The notes below the pieces were generated by a model. It was not told where the DNA came from. It worked only from the letters and a program-made list of their open reading frames with translations, and searched no databases. 17,271 nucleotides of DNA from JBOGED01 sp050743625 (GTDB lineage: Bacteria; Actinomycetota; Nitriliruptoria; Euzebyales; Egibacteraceae), in the NCBI GenBank assembly GCA_050743625.1, contig JBOGED010000489.1:1-17271 (forward strand), written 5' to 3'. The position numbers were made by a program, and so were the translations under genes. How positions within the stretch are numbered: position 1 is the first letter of the stretch; the number at the start of each line of letters is the position of its first letter. Of this stretch, positions 6,208 to 13,723 are shown in pieces.

Positions 6208-6702
6208 TCACTCACCGCGGCGCCAGTCGCCGCGCTGGCCACCGCTCTTGGAGACCAGCTCGACACGTTCGACCCAGGCACCCCGCTCGACGGCCTTCAC
6301 CATGTCGTAGAGCGCGAGGGCCGCCGTACTCGCGGCCACCAGTGCCTCCATCTCGACGCCGGTGCGGTCGCTGGCCCGGACGGTTGCCACGATCTCGGCG
6401 GCGCCGGCCTCGACGTCGACCTCTACCGCCACGTCCACGGAGGCGATCGCGACGGTGTGGCAGAGGGGGATCAGCTCGGGCGTGCGCTTGGCGGCCATGA
6501 TCCCGGCGATGCGCGCCACCGGCAGCGCGTCTCCCTTCGGTAGCCGCCCCTCGACCAGCAAGGATGCGGTCTGTTTCGACAACCGCAGCACCGCTCGCGC
6601 GACCGCGTGCCTGCTCGTCTCCGGCTTCCCCCCCACGTCGACCATGCGCGCATGGCCTCGGGAATCGAGGTGCGTCAGCTCACCGGGCTCGGGAAGCTCC
6701 AT
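6208..6702 (-). CDS. moaC: Cyclic pyranopterin monophosphate synthase MoaC
   Basis: Converts 3',8-cyclo-7,8-dihydro-GTP (made by MoaA) to cyclic pyranopterin monophosphate, the first dedicated step toward molybdopterin. 164 residues, the normal MoaC length. Signatures: LTHLD (9-13), MVDV (20-23), KGD (56-58), ARIAGI (63-68), AAKRTPELIPLCH (70-82), GVEMEAL (115-121), YDMVK (132-136, the catalytic Asp/Lys pair region) and KSGG (152-155). The ATG overlaps the moeA stop as ATGA, so the two are probably translationally coupled. moaA, moaD and moaE are not in this window. Confidence 0.97.
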   Translation of the reverse strand: MELPEPGELTHLDSRGHARMVDVGGKPETSRHAVARAVLRLSKQTASLLVEGRLPKGDALPVARIAGIMAAKRTPELIPLCHTVAIASVDVAVEVDVEAGAAEIVATVRASDRTGVEMEALVAASTAALALYDMVKAVERGAWVERVELVSKSGGQRGDWRRGE

Positions 6703-7991
6703 CAGCCAGCCGGGTCCACGAGCAGGTGGACGACGACCCGCTCACCCGCCTCAACGTGGGTGACTCCGGCGGGGATCTCGGCGAGGCCGTCCGCGAGCAC
6801 GGCCGATCGCAGGATCCCGCTGCCCTGGGCGCCAGTCGACTTGGCGTGCCAGACGTCTCCCTCACGGCTCAGCATGACCCGAAGAAACGAGACCTTGTGC
6901 GGGGGGCTGTTCGCGGGATCGTCGAGCACCGCGGTGATGCGAGGGCGGTTGAGGTCAACCCTCCCCTGCAGCCGGCGGATCGCGGGACGGACGAAGATCT
7001 CGAAGCTGACGTAGGCGCTGACCGGGTTCCCGGGAAGCCCGAAGCAGGGGAGCTGATGGTCGACGTCCCGCGTGACACACCCGAACGCCTGGGGCATCCC
7101 CGGTTGCATCCCTACCTTACGGAAGCGCACATCCCCGAGCTCGGCGAGTACCTCTTTGACGAGGTCGTAGCGACCGGCACTGACCCCACCGCTGGTGACG
7201 ACGAGATCGGCGTGCGCTATCGCGCCTCCGAAGGCGTCAAGTAAGGCAGCCCGATCGTCCCGCACGATCGGGAGCCGGTACGACGTAGCACCGGCCTCGC
7301 GCGCCATCGTAGTCAGCGTGTAGCTGTTGGAGTCACGGATCTTGCCCGGGCCGAGCTGCTGCGCGTCAGGTTCGGCCAGCTCGTCACCGGTCGAGATCAC
7401 GACCACACGGGGCCGGGGATGCACGAGCACGTTGCCAAGGCCCACCGCGGCGCACATCCCGATGTCCGCCGCACCCAGCCTGCGGCCAGCCTCCAGGACG
7501 ACCTCGCCGGCGCGGACGTCCTCGCCCGCCTCACGGACGTTCATCCCAGGTGACGGCGCGAGAAGCAGTCGCACCCGGCCGCCGACCTCCTCAGCCAGCT
7601 CGACGGGAACGACGGCATCGGCGCCGGGCGGGACGGGCGCGCCGGTCATGATCCTGACCGCCTCGCCAGGCTCCGGTGAGATGAGCTCCCCCGACCCCGC
7701 CGCGATCTCTCCGACGACTGCCATCTCGTCACCCACGGTCACGCCTTCCGCGTGGACCGCGTACCCATCCATCGCCGAGTTCGCGAATCCCGGAACATCG
7801 GCGGGCGCGACGACGTCTTCCGCCAGCACGCAGCCGTGAGCCTCGAGGAGGCCGAGATGGATCGGCTCAAGCGGCCGGATGCGCGCCAAGACCTCGCGCC
7901 GGTACCGTTCGAGCGGGACCAACTCGTCGGCATCGACGTGGTGGTGGTGACCACCGCGCTCATCGTGCCGGGTGTGGTCGTACAGGGTCAC
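6702..7991 (-). CDS. moeA: Molybdopterin molybdenumtransferase MoeA
   Basis: Inserts molybdate into adenylylated molybdopterin in the cytoplasm. 429 residues, close to the family norm. Signatures: GFANSAMDGYAV (68-79), IMTGAPVPPGADAV (114-127), STGDEL (190-195), RDSNSY, TSGGVSAGRYDLVK (256-269) and GLPGNPVSA (308-316). The N-terminus carries a His-rich stretch (GHHHHVD, 14-20) that could bind metal. The GTG overlaps the galU stop as GTGA. An AAGGAG lies only about 2 nt before it, so a start a few codons later is possible. The operon order is galU-moeA-moaC. Confidence 0.96.
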   Translation of the reverse strand: MTLYDHTRHDERGGHHHHVDADELVPLERYRREVLARIRPLEPIHLGLLEAHGCVLAEDVVAPADVPGFANSAMDGYAVHAEGVTVGDEMAVVGEIAAGSGELISPEPGEAVRIMTGAPVPPGADAVVPVELAEEVGGRVRLLLAPSPGMNVREAGEDVRAGEVVLEAGRRLGAADIGMCAAVGLGNVLVHPRPRVVVISTGDELAEPDAQQLGPGKIRDSNSYTLTTMAREAGATSYRLPIVRDDRAALLDAFGGAIAHADLVVTSGGVSAGRYDLVKEVLAELGDVRFRKVGMQPGMPQAFGCVTRDVDHQLPCFGLPGNPVSAYVSFEIFVRPAIRRLQGRVDLNRPRITAVLDDPANSPPHKVSFLRVMLSREGDVWHAKSTGAQGSGILRSAVLADGLAEIPAGVTHVEAGERVVVHLLVDPAG

Positions 7992-8863
7992 AGCTCCTTC
8001 ACGAAGTGGGCGAGAAAGTCACGGAAGGCGGGACCGAGGTCCCCGCGAGCCGCGGCGAGCTCGACCGTCGCGCGGAGGTAGTCGAGCTTGCTTCCAATGT
8101 CGTATCGGACGCCCGAGAAGCGGATCGCACGGATCGGCTCGTGGCGGACCTGTCCTTTCATGGCGTCGGTGAGCTGGATCTCACCACCCCGTCCAGGCTT
8201 GGTCGCGTCGATGTGCTGGAAGATATCGGGCGTCAAGACGTATCGCCCGATGATACAGAGGTTAGAGGGCGCGTTGGCCTTTCCCGGCTTCTCGATCATG
8301 TCGGTCACGCGGAACACGTCAGGTCGATCTGGATCGGGCTCCGCGGCGATCACGCCGTACTTTCCCAGCTCCTCGTCACCGAACTCCATCACGGCGATGA
8401 CGCTGCGGTCCGTCTCCTCGCAGAGATCGACCATCCGCCGCAGCAATCGCTCATGCTCACCGATGAGGTCGTCACCGAGTAACACCGCGAATGGCTCGTT
8501 GCCGACATGCTCACGCGCGCAGCCGACCGCGTGGCCGAGGCCGAGCGGCTGGCCCTGGCGGACGTAGTAGACAGCGGCGAGGCGGGATACTGCCCGCACG
8601 GCCGCGAGAAGATCCTCCTTACCCGCGGCGGCGAGCTGACGCTCGAGCTCGGCGGCATGGTCGAAGTGGTCCTCCAACGCTCGCTTGCCACGCCCGGTGA
8701 CGAGGAGGATGTCGCTGAGTCCAGCGGTGGCCGCCTCCTCAACGACGTACTGGATCGCCGGCTTGTCGACGATCGGCAGCATCTCTTTCGGCTGCGCCTT
8801 CGTCGCGGGCAGGAACCGGGTCCCGAGGCCGGCGGCGGGTATGACCGCCTTACGCGCGCGCAC
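7988..8863 (-). CDS. galU: UTP-glucose-1-phosphate uridylyltransferase
   Basis: Makes UDP-glucose from UTP and glucose-1-phosphate, a precursor for surface polysaccharides. 291 residues. The nucleotide-binding signature GLGTRFLPATKAQPKEMLP spans 12-30. Further family segments are VDKPAIQYVVEEA, the LGDDLI segment and the C-terminal GVRYDIGSKLDY. I chose the GTG at 8861-8863, which follows GGAGGG with 6-7 nt spacing. The open frame extends to 8929, but those 22 codons precede the usual N-terminus. It starts 67 nt after the diguanylate cyclase stop, on the same strand, and overlaps moeA. It supplies the polysaccharide genes at 13.7-17.3 kb. Confidence 0.96.
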   Translation of the reverse strand: MRARKAVIPAAGLGTRFLPATKAQPKEMLPIVDKPAIQYVVEEAATAGLSDILLVTGRGKRALEDHFDHAAELERQLAAAGKEDLLAAVRAVSRLAAVYYVRQGQPLGLGHAVGCAREHVGNEPFAVLLGDDLIGEHERLLRRMVDLCEETDRSVIAVMEFGDEELGKYGVIAAEPDPDRPDVFRVTDMIEKPGKANAPSNLCIIGRYVLTPDIFQHIDATKPGRGGEIQLTDAMKGQVRHEPIRAIRFSGVRYDIGSKLDYLRATVELAAARGDLGPAFRDFLAHFVKEL

Positions 8864-8930
8864 CTGGCTCCCTCCGTTCCAACGTGCCGTCAGGGCCGCG
8901 GCCCGATCGGCAACGACGTCCCGCAGCATC

Positions 8931-10874
8931 CTAATCGTTCATGGCGCTGGGGTTGGCCCGCCAGGGCACCTCGCTCAACACTGCGTTGCCGGCCGCGACG
9001 ACGCGGTTGCGTCCGCGGCTCTTCGCGACGTACATCGCGGCATCGGCGGAGCGCAGCAATGCGGCGATCGTCTGCCCGTCAGTGGGGAACGACGCCACTC
9101 CGGCGCTACAGGTGATCCGCAGTGGTCCCATCGGCTGCCCGCTTACGCAGATCGAGACCGGTGGGGAGTCGACGGCCTGACGGATCCGCTCCGCCGTCGC
9201 GATCGCGCCGGACCGCCCGGTGCCCGGCAGCAGCACGACGAACTCCTCGCCGCCGTACCGCGCGACCACGTCGGGCACTCTGGTCGAGTCCCGGATGCGC
9301 CGGGCCACCTCGTTGAGTACCTCGTCACCGACCTGGTGGCCGAGGCCGTCGTTGATCTCCTTGAAATGATCCAGGTCGACGATGACGAGCGAGAGGGGGT
9401 GCGCGAATCGCACCGCGCTCTCTAGCTCACGATCGGCCTGGATCTGGAAGTAGCGGAAGTTCCAGAGTCCCGTGAGCGGATCGGTGACGGCCAGCCGCTG
9501 TGCCTCACGGTGGAGGAGCACGTTCTCGATCCCCACGGAGGCCTGTGCCGCGAAGCTGGTCACCGTGTCGAGGTCAGACTGCGTAAAGGGTCTCATCGCA
9601 TCGTCGCGGAGGAGCGATAGCACGCCGATCACTTGACCACGTCCGAGCAGGGGGACGAAGAGCTGGTGCGCCGCGACCGGCTCACCTCGTTCCGGTCCTT
9701 GGGCGCGATGCGCGTCAGCGGGGAGCCTCAGCGGGGTTCCGGTCTTGGCCACCCAACCCGCCAAACCCTGACCCATTCGCACGCTGGGCACGCGCGACCC
9801 GACACCACGGCCCACCTTGGCAAAGAGCGCATCGCGCTCAGGTGTCAGGAGCATCAGCAAACCCCGATCCGCTGCCAAGGTGCCCATCGCCGTCTCCACC
9901 ACCACGGACAGCGTCCTGGAAAGGTCGAGGCTTGAAGAGAGCGTCTGACCAAGCCGCGACAGCGATCGCCGCAGCTCATCACGGCTGCGCTCCGACTGGA
10001 CCAGAGCTCGGCGGATAGGGGCCGCGAAGCTGCCGGCCAACAACCAACCAACGAGGCCAGCCACCATCGCTGACCCGGCCACGAGCAGCCAGCCAATCGA
10101 GGTGGTTTGAGGCTCCAAGACGCTCCACAGCACTAATGAGGCCGGGGTATTGGCCAGGTGGGTGGTAGTGACGAGCGCGGGCATGCCCTGCCAGGTCGTC
10201 TCCATGACCCTGCCGCTCGCTGGCGGCAAGCTGGACGGCAGCTGCCCGTTCCCACCCCGTGTCGCGAGGATACGTCCGTCCGTGACCACCGCCGCACCCT
10301 CACGGTCCTCGCGGAGTGGAAGCCGGTCGAGAAACTCGCGATCAGTCCACAGGCCGACCACTAGGTAGCCGGCGACCTCGGTGGGGGCGCTCGGAGCGCT
10401 GATCACCGCAAAGTCGAGGAGCAACCCGGGAAGGGGCTGACGGCGACGGGCCGCCTGAGCGATCATGTGGGGTTCGAAGGTGGAGCCTTCTTCCGACAGG
10501 AAGGAGGGCGGCGACGAGTCCATCGCCAGCACCCCGCCATCAATGCCCGTAAGCAAGACGAGATCCGCCCGGTCTCTCCCCTGCATGTCGAGCGCGTCAG
10601 AGAGCCATTGCGTGACCGTGGGGGCATCCTGCTCTTCCAACGTCTTCGCAAGCGTGTCCTCACCTGTGGCCCGAAGGTCCGTCGCCAGGTCCGTCGCCCG
10701 CAGCGCGCTTCCCTCGACAAGACCGATGGCGGCGGCACGGACGGCGACGAGATCCTCTTCCGCGCGCAGCCGCATATGGCCCGCGGTCTGCATACCCAAC
10801 GCGACCACCGCGATCACGAGGGGAACGACCGTGACCGCCACAAAAACTCCCGCCAGCCGAGCACGCAGGCTCAT
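8931..10874 (-). CDS. Membrane GAF-GGDEF diguanylate cyclase
   Basis: Makes cyclic di-GMP from two GTP. 647 residues. A membrane segment at 8-30, a periplasmic/extracellular sensor region about 35-255, and a second membrane segment at 260-281. A short HAMP-like linker follows, then a GAF domain about 315-455 and a GGDEF domain about 463-625. The active site is intact as GGEEF (541-545). An inhibitory-site motif RVPD (532-535) lies five residues before it, so product feedback is expected. No EAL or HD-GYP domain is present. No Shine-Dalgarno is seen before the ATG; the message may be leaderless. It is divergent from the cyclo-ligase, with 74 nt between, and is probably read on into galU. The sensor ligand is unknown. 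Confidence 0.95.
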   Translation of the reverse strand: MSLRARLAGVFVAVTVVPLVIAVVALGMQTAGHMRLRAEEDLVAVRAAAIGLVEGSALRATDLATDLRATGEDTLAKTLEEQDAPTVTQWLSDALDMQGRDRADLVLLTGIDGGVLAMDSSPPSFLSEEGSTFEPHMIAQAARRRQPLPGLLLDFAVISAPSAPTEVAGYLVVGLWTDREFLDRLPLREDREGAAVVTDGRILATRGGNGQLPSSLPPASGRVMETTWQGMPALVTTTHLANTPASLVLWSVLEPQTTSIGWLLVAGSAMVAGLVGWLLAGSFAAPIRRALVQSERSRDELRRSLSRLGQTLSSSLDLSRTLSVVVETAMGTLAADRGLLMLLTPERDALFAKVGRGVGSRVPSVRMGQGLAGWVAKTGTPLRLPADAHRAQGPERGEPVAAHQLFVPLLGRGQVIGVLSLLRDDAMRPFTQSDLDTVTSFAAQASVGIENVLLHREAQRLAVTDPLTGLWNFRYFQIQADRELESAVRFAHPLSLVIVDLDHFKEINDGLGHQVGDEVLNEVARRIRDSTRVPDVVARYGGEEFVVLLPGTGRSGAIATAERIRQAVDSPPVSICVSGQPMGPLRITCSAGVASFPTDGQTIAALLRSADAAMYVAKSRGRNRVVAAGNAVLSEVPWRANPSAMND

Positions 10875-10948
10875 GAGGGCATGATGGCATCACGGCGCGC
10901 ACTTGGCCGTGCGGTTAACAGGGTTAGACGCTAATTCATCGGACGTAG

Positions 10949-11545
10949 ATGGGATCCGCAGTGACGAAGGAGGTGAAAACGGGTCTGCGGTCCCGGGTGC
11001 TCGCGACCCGAGCGGAGTGGCCAGTAGCGCTCCGGACGGCGGCGTCAGCCGTGATCCGGTCCAAGCTCGAAGCGCTCCCGGAGCTGCGCGAGGCACGCGC
11101 CGTACTCGGCTACGCGGCGTTCGGTGCCGAGGTGAACCTCGACCCATGGCTCGAGCGCCTGATGTCCTCAGGGATCGGCGTATTCCTCCCTTGGGTCGAT
11201 GGCGAGCGGCTCGGCATCGCCAGAGTAGACAACCTGCACGCCGACCTCGTCCCCGGATGGCGGGGCGTCCGGGAGCCCCGAGCGATCGGCCGGCGGCCGG
11301 CACGCCCCGATCGTGTAAAGGCGGTCGTCACTCCTGGGGTGGCGTTCGATCGCGCCGGCGGCCGGCTTGGCTACGGAGGCGGCCACTTCGACCGGCTTCT
11401 GGCAGAATTGACCCCCTCTACGCCCGTCGTTGGTGTGGCATTCGAACTGCAGATCATCCGAAGTGTTCCCAACGAGCCGCACGATCGCCCGGTCGACGTC
11501 GTCGTCACCGAGTGCGCGGTATATCGTGGACGACTCGGGAAATGA
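10949..11545 (+). CDS. 5-formyltetrahydrofolate cyclo-ligase
   Basis: ATP-dependent conversion of 5-formyl-THF to 5,10-methenyl-THF, recycling a storage or inhibitory folate (MTHFS/YgfA family). 198 residues. Signatures: PGVAFDRAGGRLGYGGGHFD (129-148) and GVAFELQ followed by PNEPHDRPVDVVVTE (174-188). ATG at 10949 is used here; GTG codons at 10961 and 10973 are alternatives. An AAGGAGG sits inside the first codons and would fit none of these starts well. First gene of the plus-strand half, transcribed away from the diguanylate cyclase. Confidence 0.95.
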   Translation: MGSAVTKEVKTGLRSRVLATRAEWPVALRTAASAVIRSKLEALPELREARAVLGYAAFGAEVNLDPWLERLMSSGIGVFLPWVDGERLGIARVDNLHADLVPGWRGVREPRAIGRRPARPDRVKAVVTPGVAFDRAGGRLGYGGGHFDRLLAELTPSTPVVGVAFELQIIRSVPNEPHDRPVDVVVTECAVYRGRLGK

Positions 11546-11562
11546 CATCCGTGGAGAGTTGC

Positions 11563-11880
11563 ATGCCCACATATGAATATGTATGCCGCGACTGCGGTGG
11601 CCACCTCGAGGTGGTCCAGTCCTTCAAGGACGCCCCACTGAGCACGTGTGGCACGTGCGGTGGGGCACTGCGCAAGGTGTTCAGCGCCGCCGGCATCATC
11701 TTCAAAGGCTCGGGCTACTACGTCACGGATTCGCGGAAGAAACCGGCTGACTCGACCTCCACGCCGTCCAAGAAGACTGAGACGGCGACCGCCTCCGGCT
11801 CGTCCAGCGAGCCCAAGGGTTCGGGCAAGCCGGCAGGTTCAGGTTCGGGTTCAAGTTCGAGCGAGGCCGCCTCCGCCTAA
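11563..11880 (+). CDS. FmdB-type zinc ribbon protein
   Basis: 105 residues. The N-terminus MPTYEYVCRDCGG with cysteines at 8, 11, 29 and 32 forms the zinc ribbon of the FmdB regulatory-protein family; the SGYYVTDS motif after it is also typical. The last ~40 residues are a Ser/Gly/Lys/Pro-rich low-complexity tail. The start is fixed by GGAGAG 5-6 nt upstream; the open frame runs further up but overlaps the cyclo-ligase in another frame. The precise function is unclear despite the family name. It lies 17 nt after the cyclo-ligase stop, probably the same transcript. Confidence 0.9.
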   Translation: MPTYEYVCRDCGGHLEVVQSFKDAPLSTCGTCGGALRKVFSAAGIIFKGSGYYVTDSRKKPADSTSTPSKKTETATASGSSSEPKGSGKPAGSGSGSSSSEAASA

Positions 11881-12018
11881 CTCGGCCAACGAAGGCGCAT
11901 CAGGCGGATGTGCATCCGCGGGTATATGCGCCCGGTGAAGCACTATTGAGGGGAAGGCTCCACCGCGCGGGCGCGCTTCCCCTAGCGCTCGCAAGATCCG
12001 GGCACCCATCCTTGCCCG
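11881..12018. other. Short intergenic gap after FmdB-type gene
   Basis: No gene seen. It contains the hairpin at 11949-11983 and presumably the promoter of the SAF-uppP pair, although no clear -35/-10 boxes were found. Confidence 0.5.
11949..11983 (+). terminator. Hairpin downstream of FmdB-type gene
   Basis: AGGGGAAG (11949-11956) pairs perfectly with CTTCCCCT (11976-11983) around a 19-nt GC-rich loop. It sits about 70 nt after the FmdB-type stop and before the SAF gene. There is no T-tract, so terminator function is inferred from position. Confidence 0.4.
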
Positions 12019-12711
12019 ATGAACATTCGTACGATTGTCAAGGGCCCCGCATTCGCGTTGCCCCCGCCTGTGGACCTGCTCAGCGAGCGCTGGTCACGGG
12101 TTCCGCCCCGACTGCGCATGCTGGGCGTCGCCCTACTCGCCTTGCTCCTTGGCCTGGTAGTCACACAGCGTGTCGCCCGCGTCGAGGCGCGGTGGGGCGG
12201 GACGCCAGTCACGGTCCTGCGCGCCGGGCATGACCTGCCCGTGGGATCAGTAGTCCGGGAACTGGAGCCAGTCGCGCTTCCGGCGGCGGCCGTCCCTCCC
12301 CACGCCGTCCGCGAGGTGCCTCGGGGCGCCGTGCTCGCCATCGCTTTGCCGGCGGGGTCGGTGTTGACCGAGACGCATCTCAACCCGGCGGGCCCGGCGA
12401 GTGGATTGAGCCCAGAGCTGCGAGCGATTCCCATCCCGGTCGAAGCGGGATGGCGGGTGCAGCCCGGCGGCTGGGTCGACGTGTGGACGCTCGGCGCAGG
12501 TGACGAGCCATCGCGCCTCGTGGCGAGCTCCCGCGCCGTACTCCACGTGCGCGTGGACCAGGGAAGAGCGACTGCCCTGGTCGCCCTGCGGTCCAGCGAG
12601 GTCGCCGGGGCAACCGCGGGCCTGGCGCTCGGCACCGTCCTCCTCACCCATGCTCCGCCTCCCGCCGCACGAGTAGCATCCGGCACCCCCGATCTCGCGG
12701 AGAACCGATGA
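12019..12711 (+). CDS. SAF/CpaB-like membrane-anchored protein
   Basis: 230 residues. A cytoplasmic N-terminus is followed by one membrane segment (about 34-50) and a SAF-type domain about 60-122 (TPVTVLRAGHDLPVGSVV through VLTETHL), as in CpaB/RcpC pilus-assembly and related envelope proteins. The remainder is beta-rich (IPIPVEAGWRVQPGGWVDVW). No other pilus genes are nearby, and similar single SAF proteins occur beside FmdB/cyclo-ligase genes in actinobacteria, so a role outside pili is likely. The stop overlaps the uppP start as ATGA. The ribosome site is weak. Confidence 0.8.
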   Translation: MNIRTIVKGPAFALPPPVDLLSERWSRVPPRLRMLGVALLALLLGLVVTQRVARVEARWGGTPVTVLRAGHDLPVGSVVRELEPVALPAAAVPPHAVREVPRGAVLAIALPAGSVLTETHLNPAGPASGLSPELRAIPIPVEAGWRVQPGGWVDVWTLGAGDEPSRLVASSRAVLHVRVDQGRATALVALRSSEVAGATAGLALGTVLLTHAPPPAARVASGTPDLAENR

Positions 12712-13607
12712 TTCCAGTGTGGTTACAGGCGGTGGTGCTTGGCGTGGTGCAAGGCCTGTCAGAGTTCATGCCGATCTCATCGGACGGGCATCTTGTCCTC
12801 GTGCCGTTCCTGCTTGGCTGGGAGCAGCCATCGCTCTCGTTTATCGTGGCGCTCCACATCGGCACCCTCGCTGCCGTGCTGCTGTACTTTCGCCGGGACC
12901 TCGCCGCGATGCTTATCGCCGTGGCGAGCCGATCGTCGTCTCCTGAGGCCAAGCTCTACCGGCGCTTGATCGTGCTGCTCGCCGTCGGCAGCGTGCCGGT
13001 AGCGCTGCTCGGTCTCACGGCCGAAGACCAGATTCAACGCGTGTTCTCCTCACCAGCGATCGCGGCGACGGGGTTGTTCGTGACCGCTGCGCTGCTCGTA
13101 TCCGGTGAGAAGGCGCGTGACCGCCGGGTCGTGGCCGCGAGCGACGAGCCCGTTGCCGCCGCGAAGGCGATGATGACGTCTGCGCCAATGGGTCGCGATG
13201 ATCGAGACCCAGCTGGCGGCACGCTTGTCGACCTGACCGCTCCACGCGCCTTGCTGATCGGAGCGTTCCAAAGCGTGGCGCTCCTGCCAGGCGTCTCGCG
13301 ATCAGGCTCGACGATCAGCGGGGGAATGTTCGCCGGGCTCACTCGCGAGGCCGCCACCCGGTTCTCGTTCCTCTTATCGATCCCTGCGCTGATCGGCGCT
13401 GCGGCGCTCAACATGACGGACTTAGCCCGGCCTGGCGGTTACGGCGCGCTGGAGCTCCTGACCGGTATCGTTGCCGCCTTCGGATCAGGCTACGCGGCGA
13501 TCCGTTGGCTGGTAGCCCTGGTGGCCCGAGAACGCCTGACCGGCTTCGCCTGGTACTGCCTGGTCGCCGGGCTCGTAGGCCTCCTCGCGGTCGCCCTCAG
13601 CCAATGA
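12708..13607 (+). CDS. uppP: Undecaprenyl-diphosphatase UppP
   Basis: Integral membrane enzyme that dephosphorylates undecaprenyl pyrophosphate, recycling the lipid carrier for peptidoglycan and polysaccharide; UppP (BacA) can confer bacitracin tolerance. 299 residues. The first active motif is QGLSEFMPISSDGHL (15-29), with Glu19 and His28; the usual third Ser is Asp here. The second is LPGVSRSGST (193-202). A hydrophilic loop of about 45 residues (134-178) is longer than in many relatives. GGAG precedes the ATG by about 5 nt, inside the SAF gene end. Placed just before the polysaccharide genes. Confidence 0.95.
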   Translation: MIPVWLQAVVLGVVQGLSEFMPISSDGHLVLVPFLLGWEQPSLSFIVALHIGTLAAVLLYFRRDLAAMLIAVASRSSSPEAKLYRRLIVLLAVGSVPVALLGLTAEDQIQRVFSSPAIAATGLFVTAALLVSGEKARDRRVVAASDEPVAAAKAMMTSAPMGRDDRDPAGGTLVDLTAPRALLIGAFQSVALLPGVSRSGSTISGGMFAGLTREAATRFSFLLSIPALIGAAALNMTDLARPGGYGALELLTGIVAAFGSGYAAIRWLVALVARERLTGFAWYCLVAGLVGLLAVALSQ

Positions 13608-13723
13608 GTCGCAAGCGAGGCGGATCTGAGGGTGCGCGCTTCTGGGCAATTTTCTCATCACGCTCAGAAGAGATGCGAGTATCATAAAGCGGACCTTACG
13701 GCTACCGGGGGGAGCCAACCACC
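13608..13723. other. Intergenic region before polysaccharide genes
   Basis: 116 nt without a gene. A CTTCTG/CAGAAG pair (13639-13644 with 13665-13670) could end the uppP transcript. TATCAT (13680-13685) resembles a -10 box but has no matching -35. GGGGGGAG upstream of 13724 is the ribosome site of the next gene. Confidence 0.4.

Noticed and set aside
5940..6281. 113-codon minus-strand open frame through the MITE-like element
   Set aside because: It overlaps the moaC end and is made of repeat sequence; no ribosome site or recognisable domain.
5689..6543. 284-codon plus-strand open frame
   Set aside because: It is antisense to moaB and moaC and crosses the palindromic element; no family features.
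10903..11562. Upstream extension of the FmdB-type frame
   Set aside because: This part is another frame of the cyclo-ligase gene; the zinc ribbon begins at 11563 with its own ribosome site.
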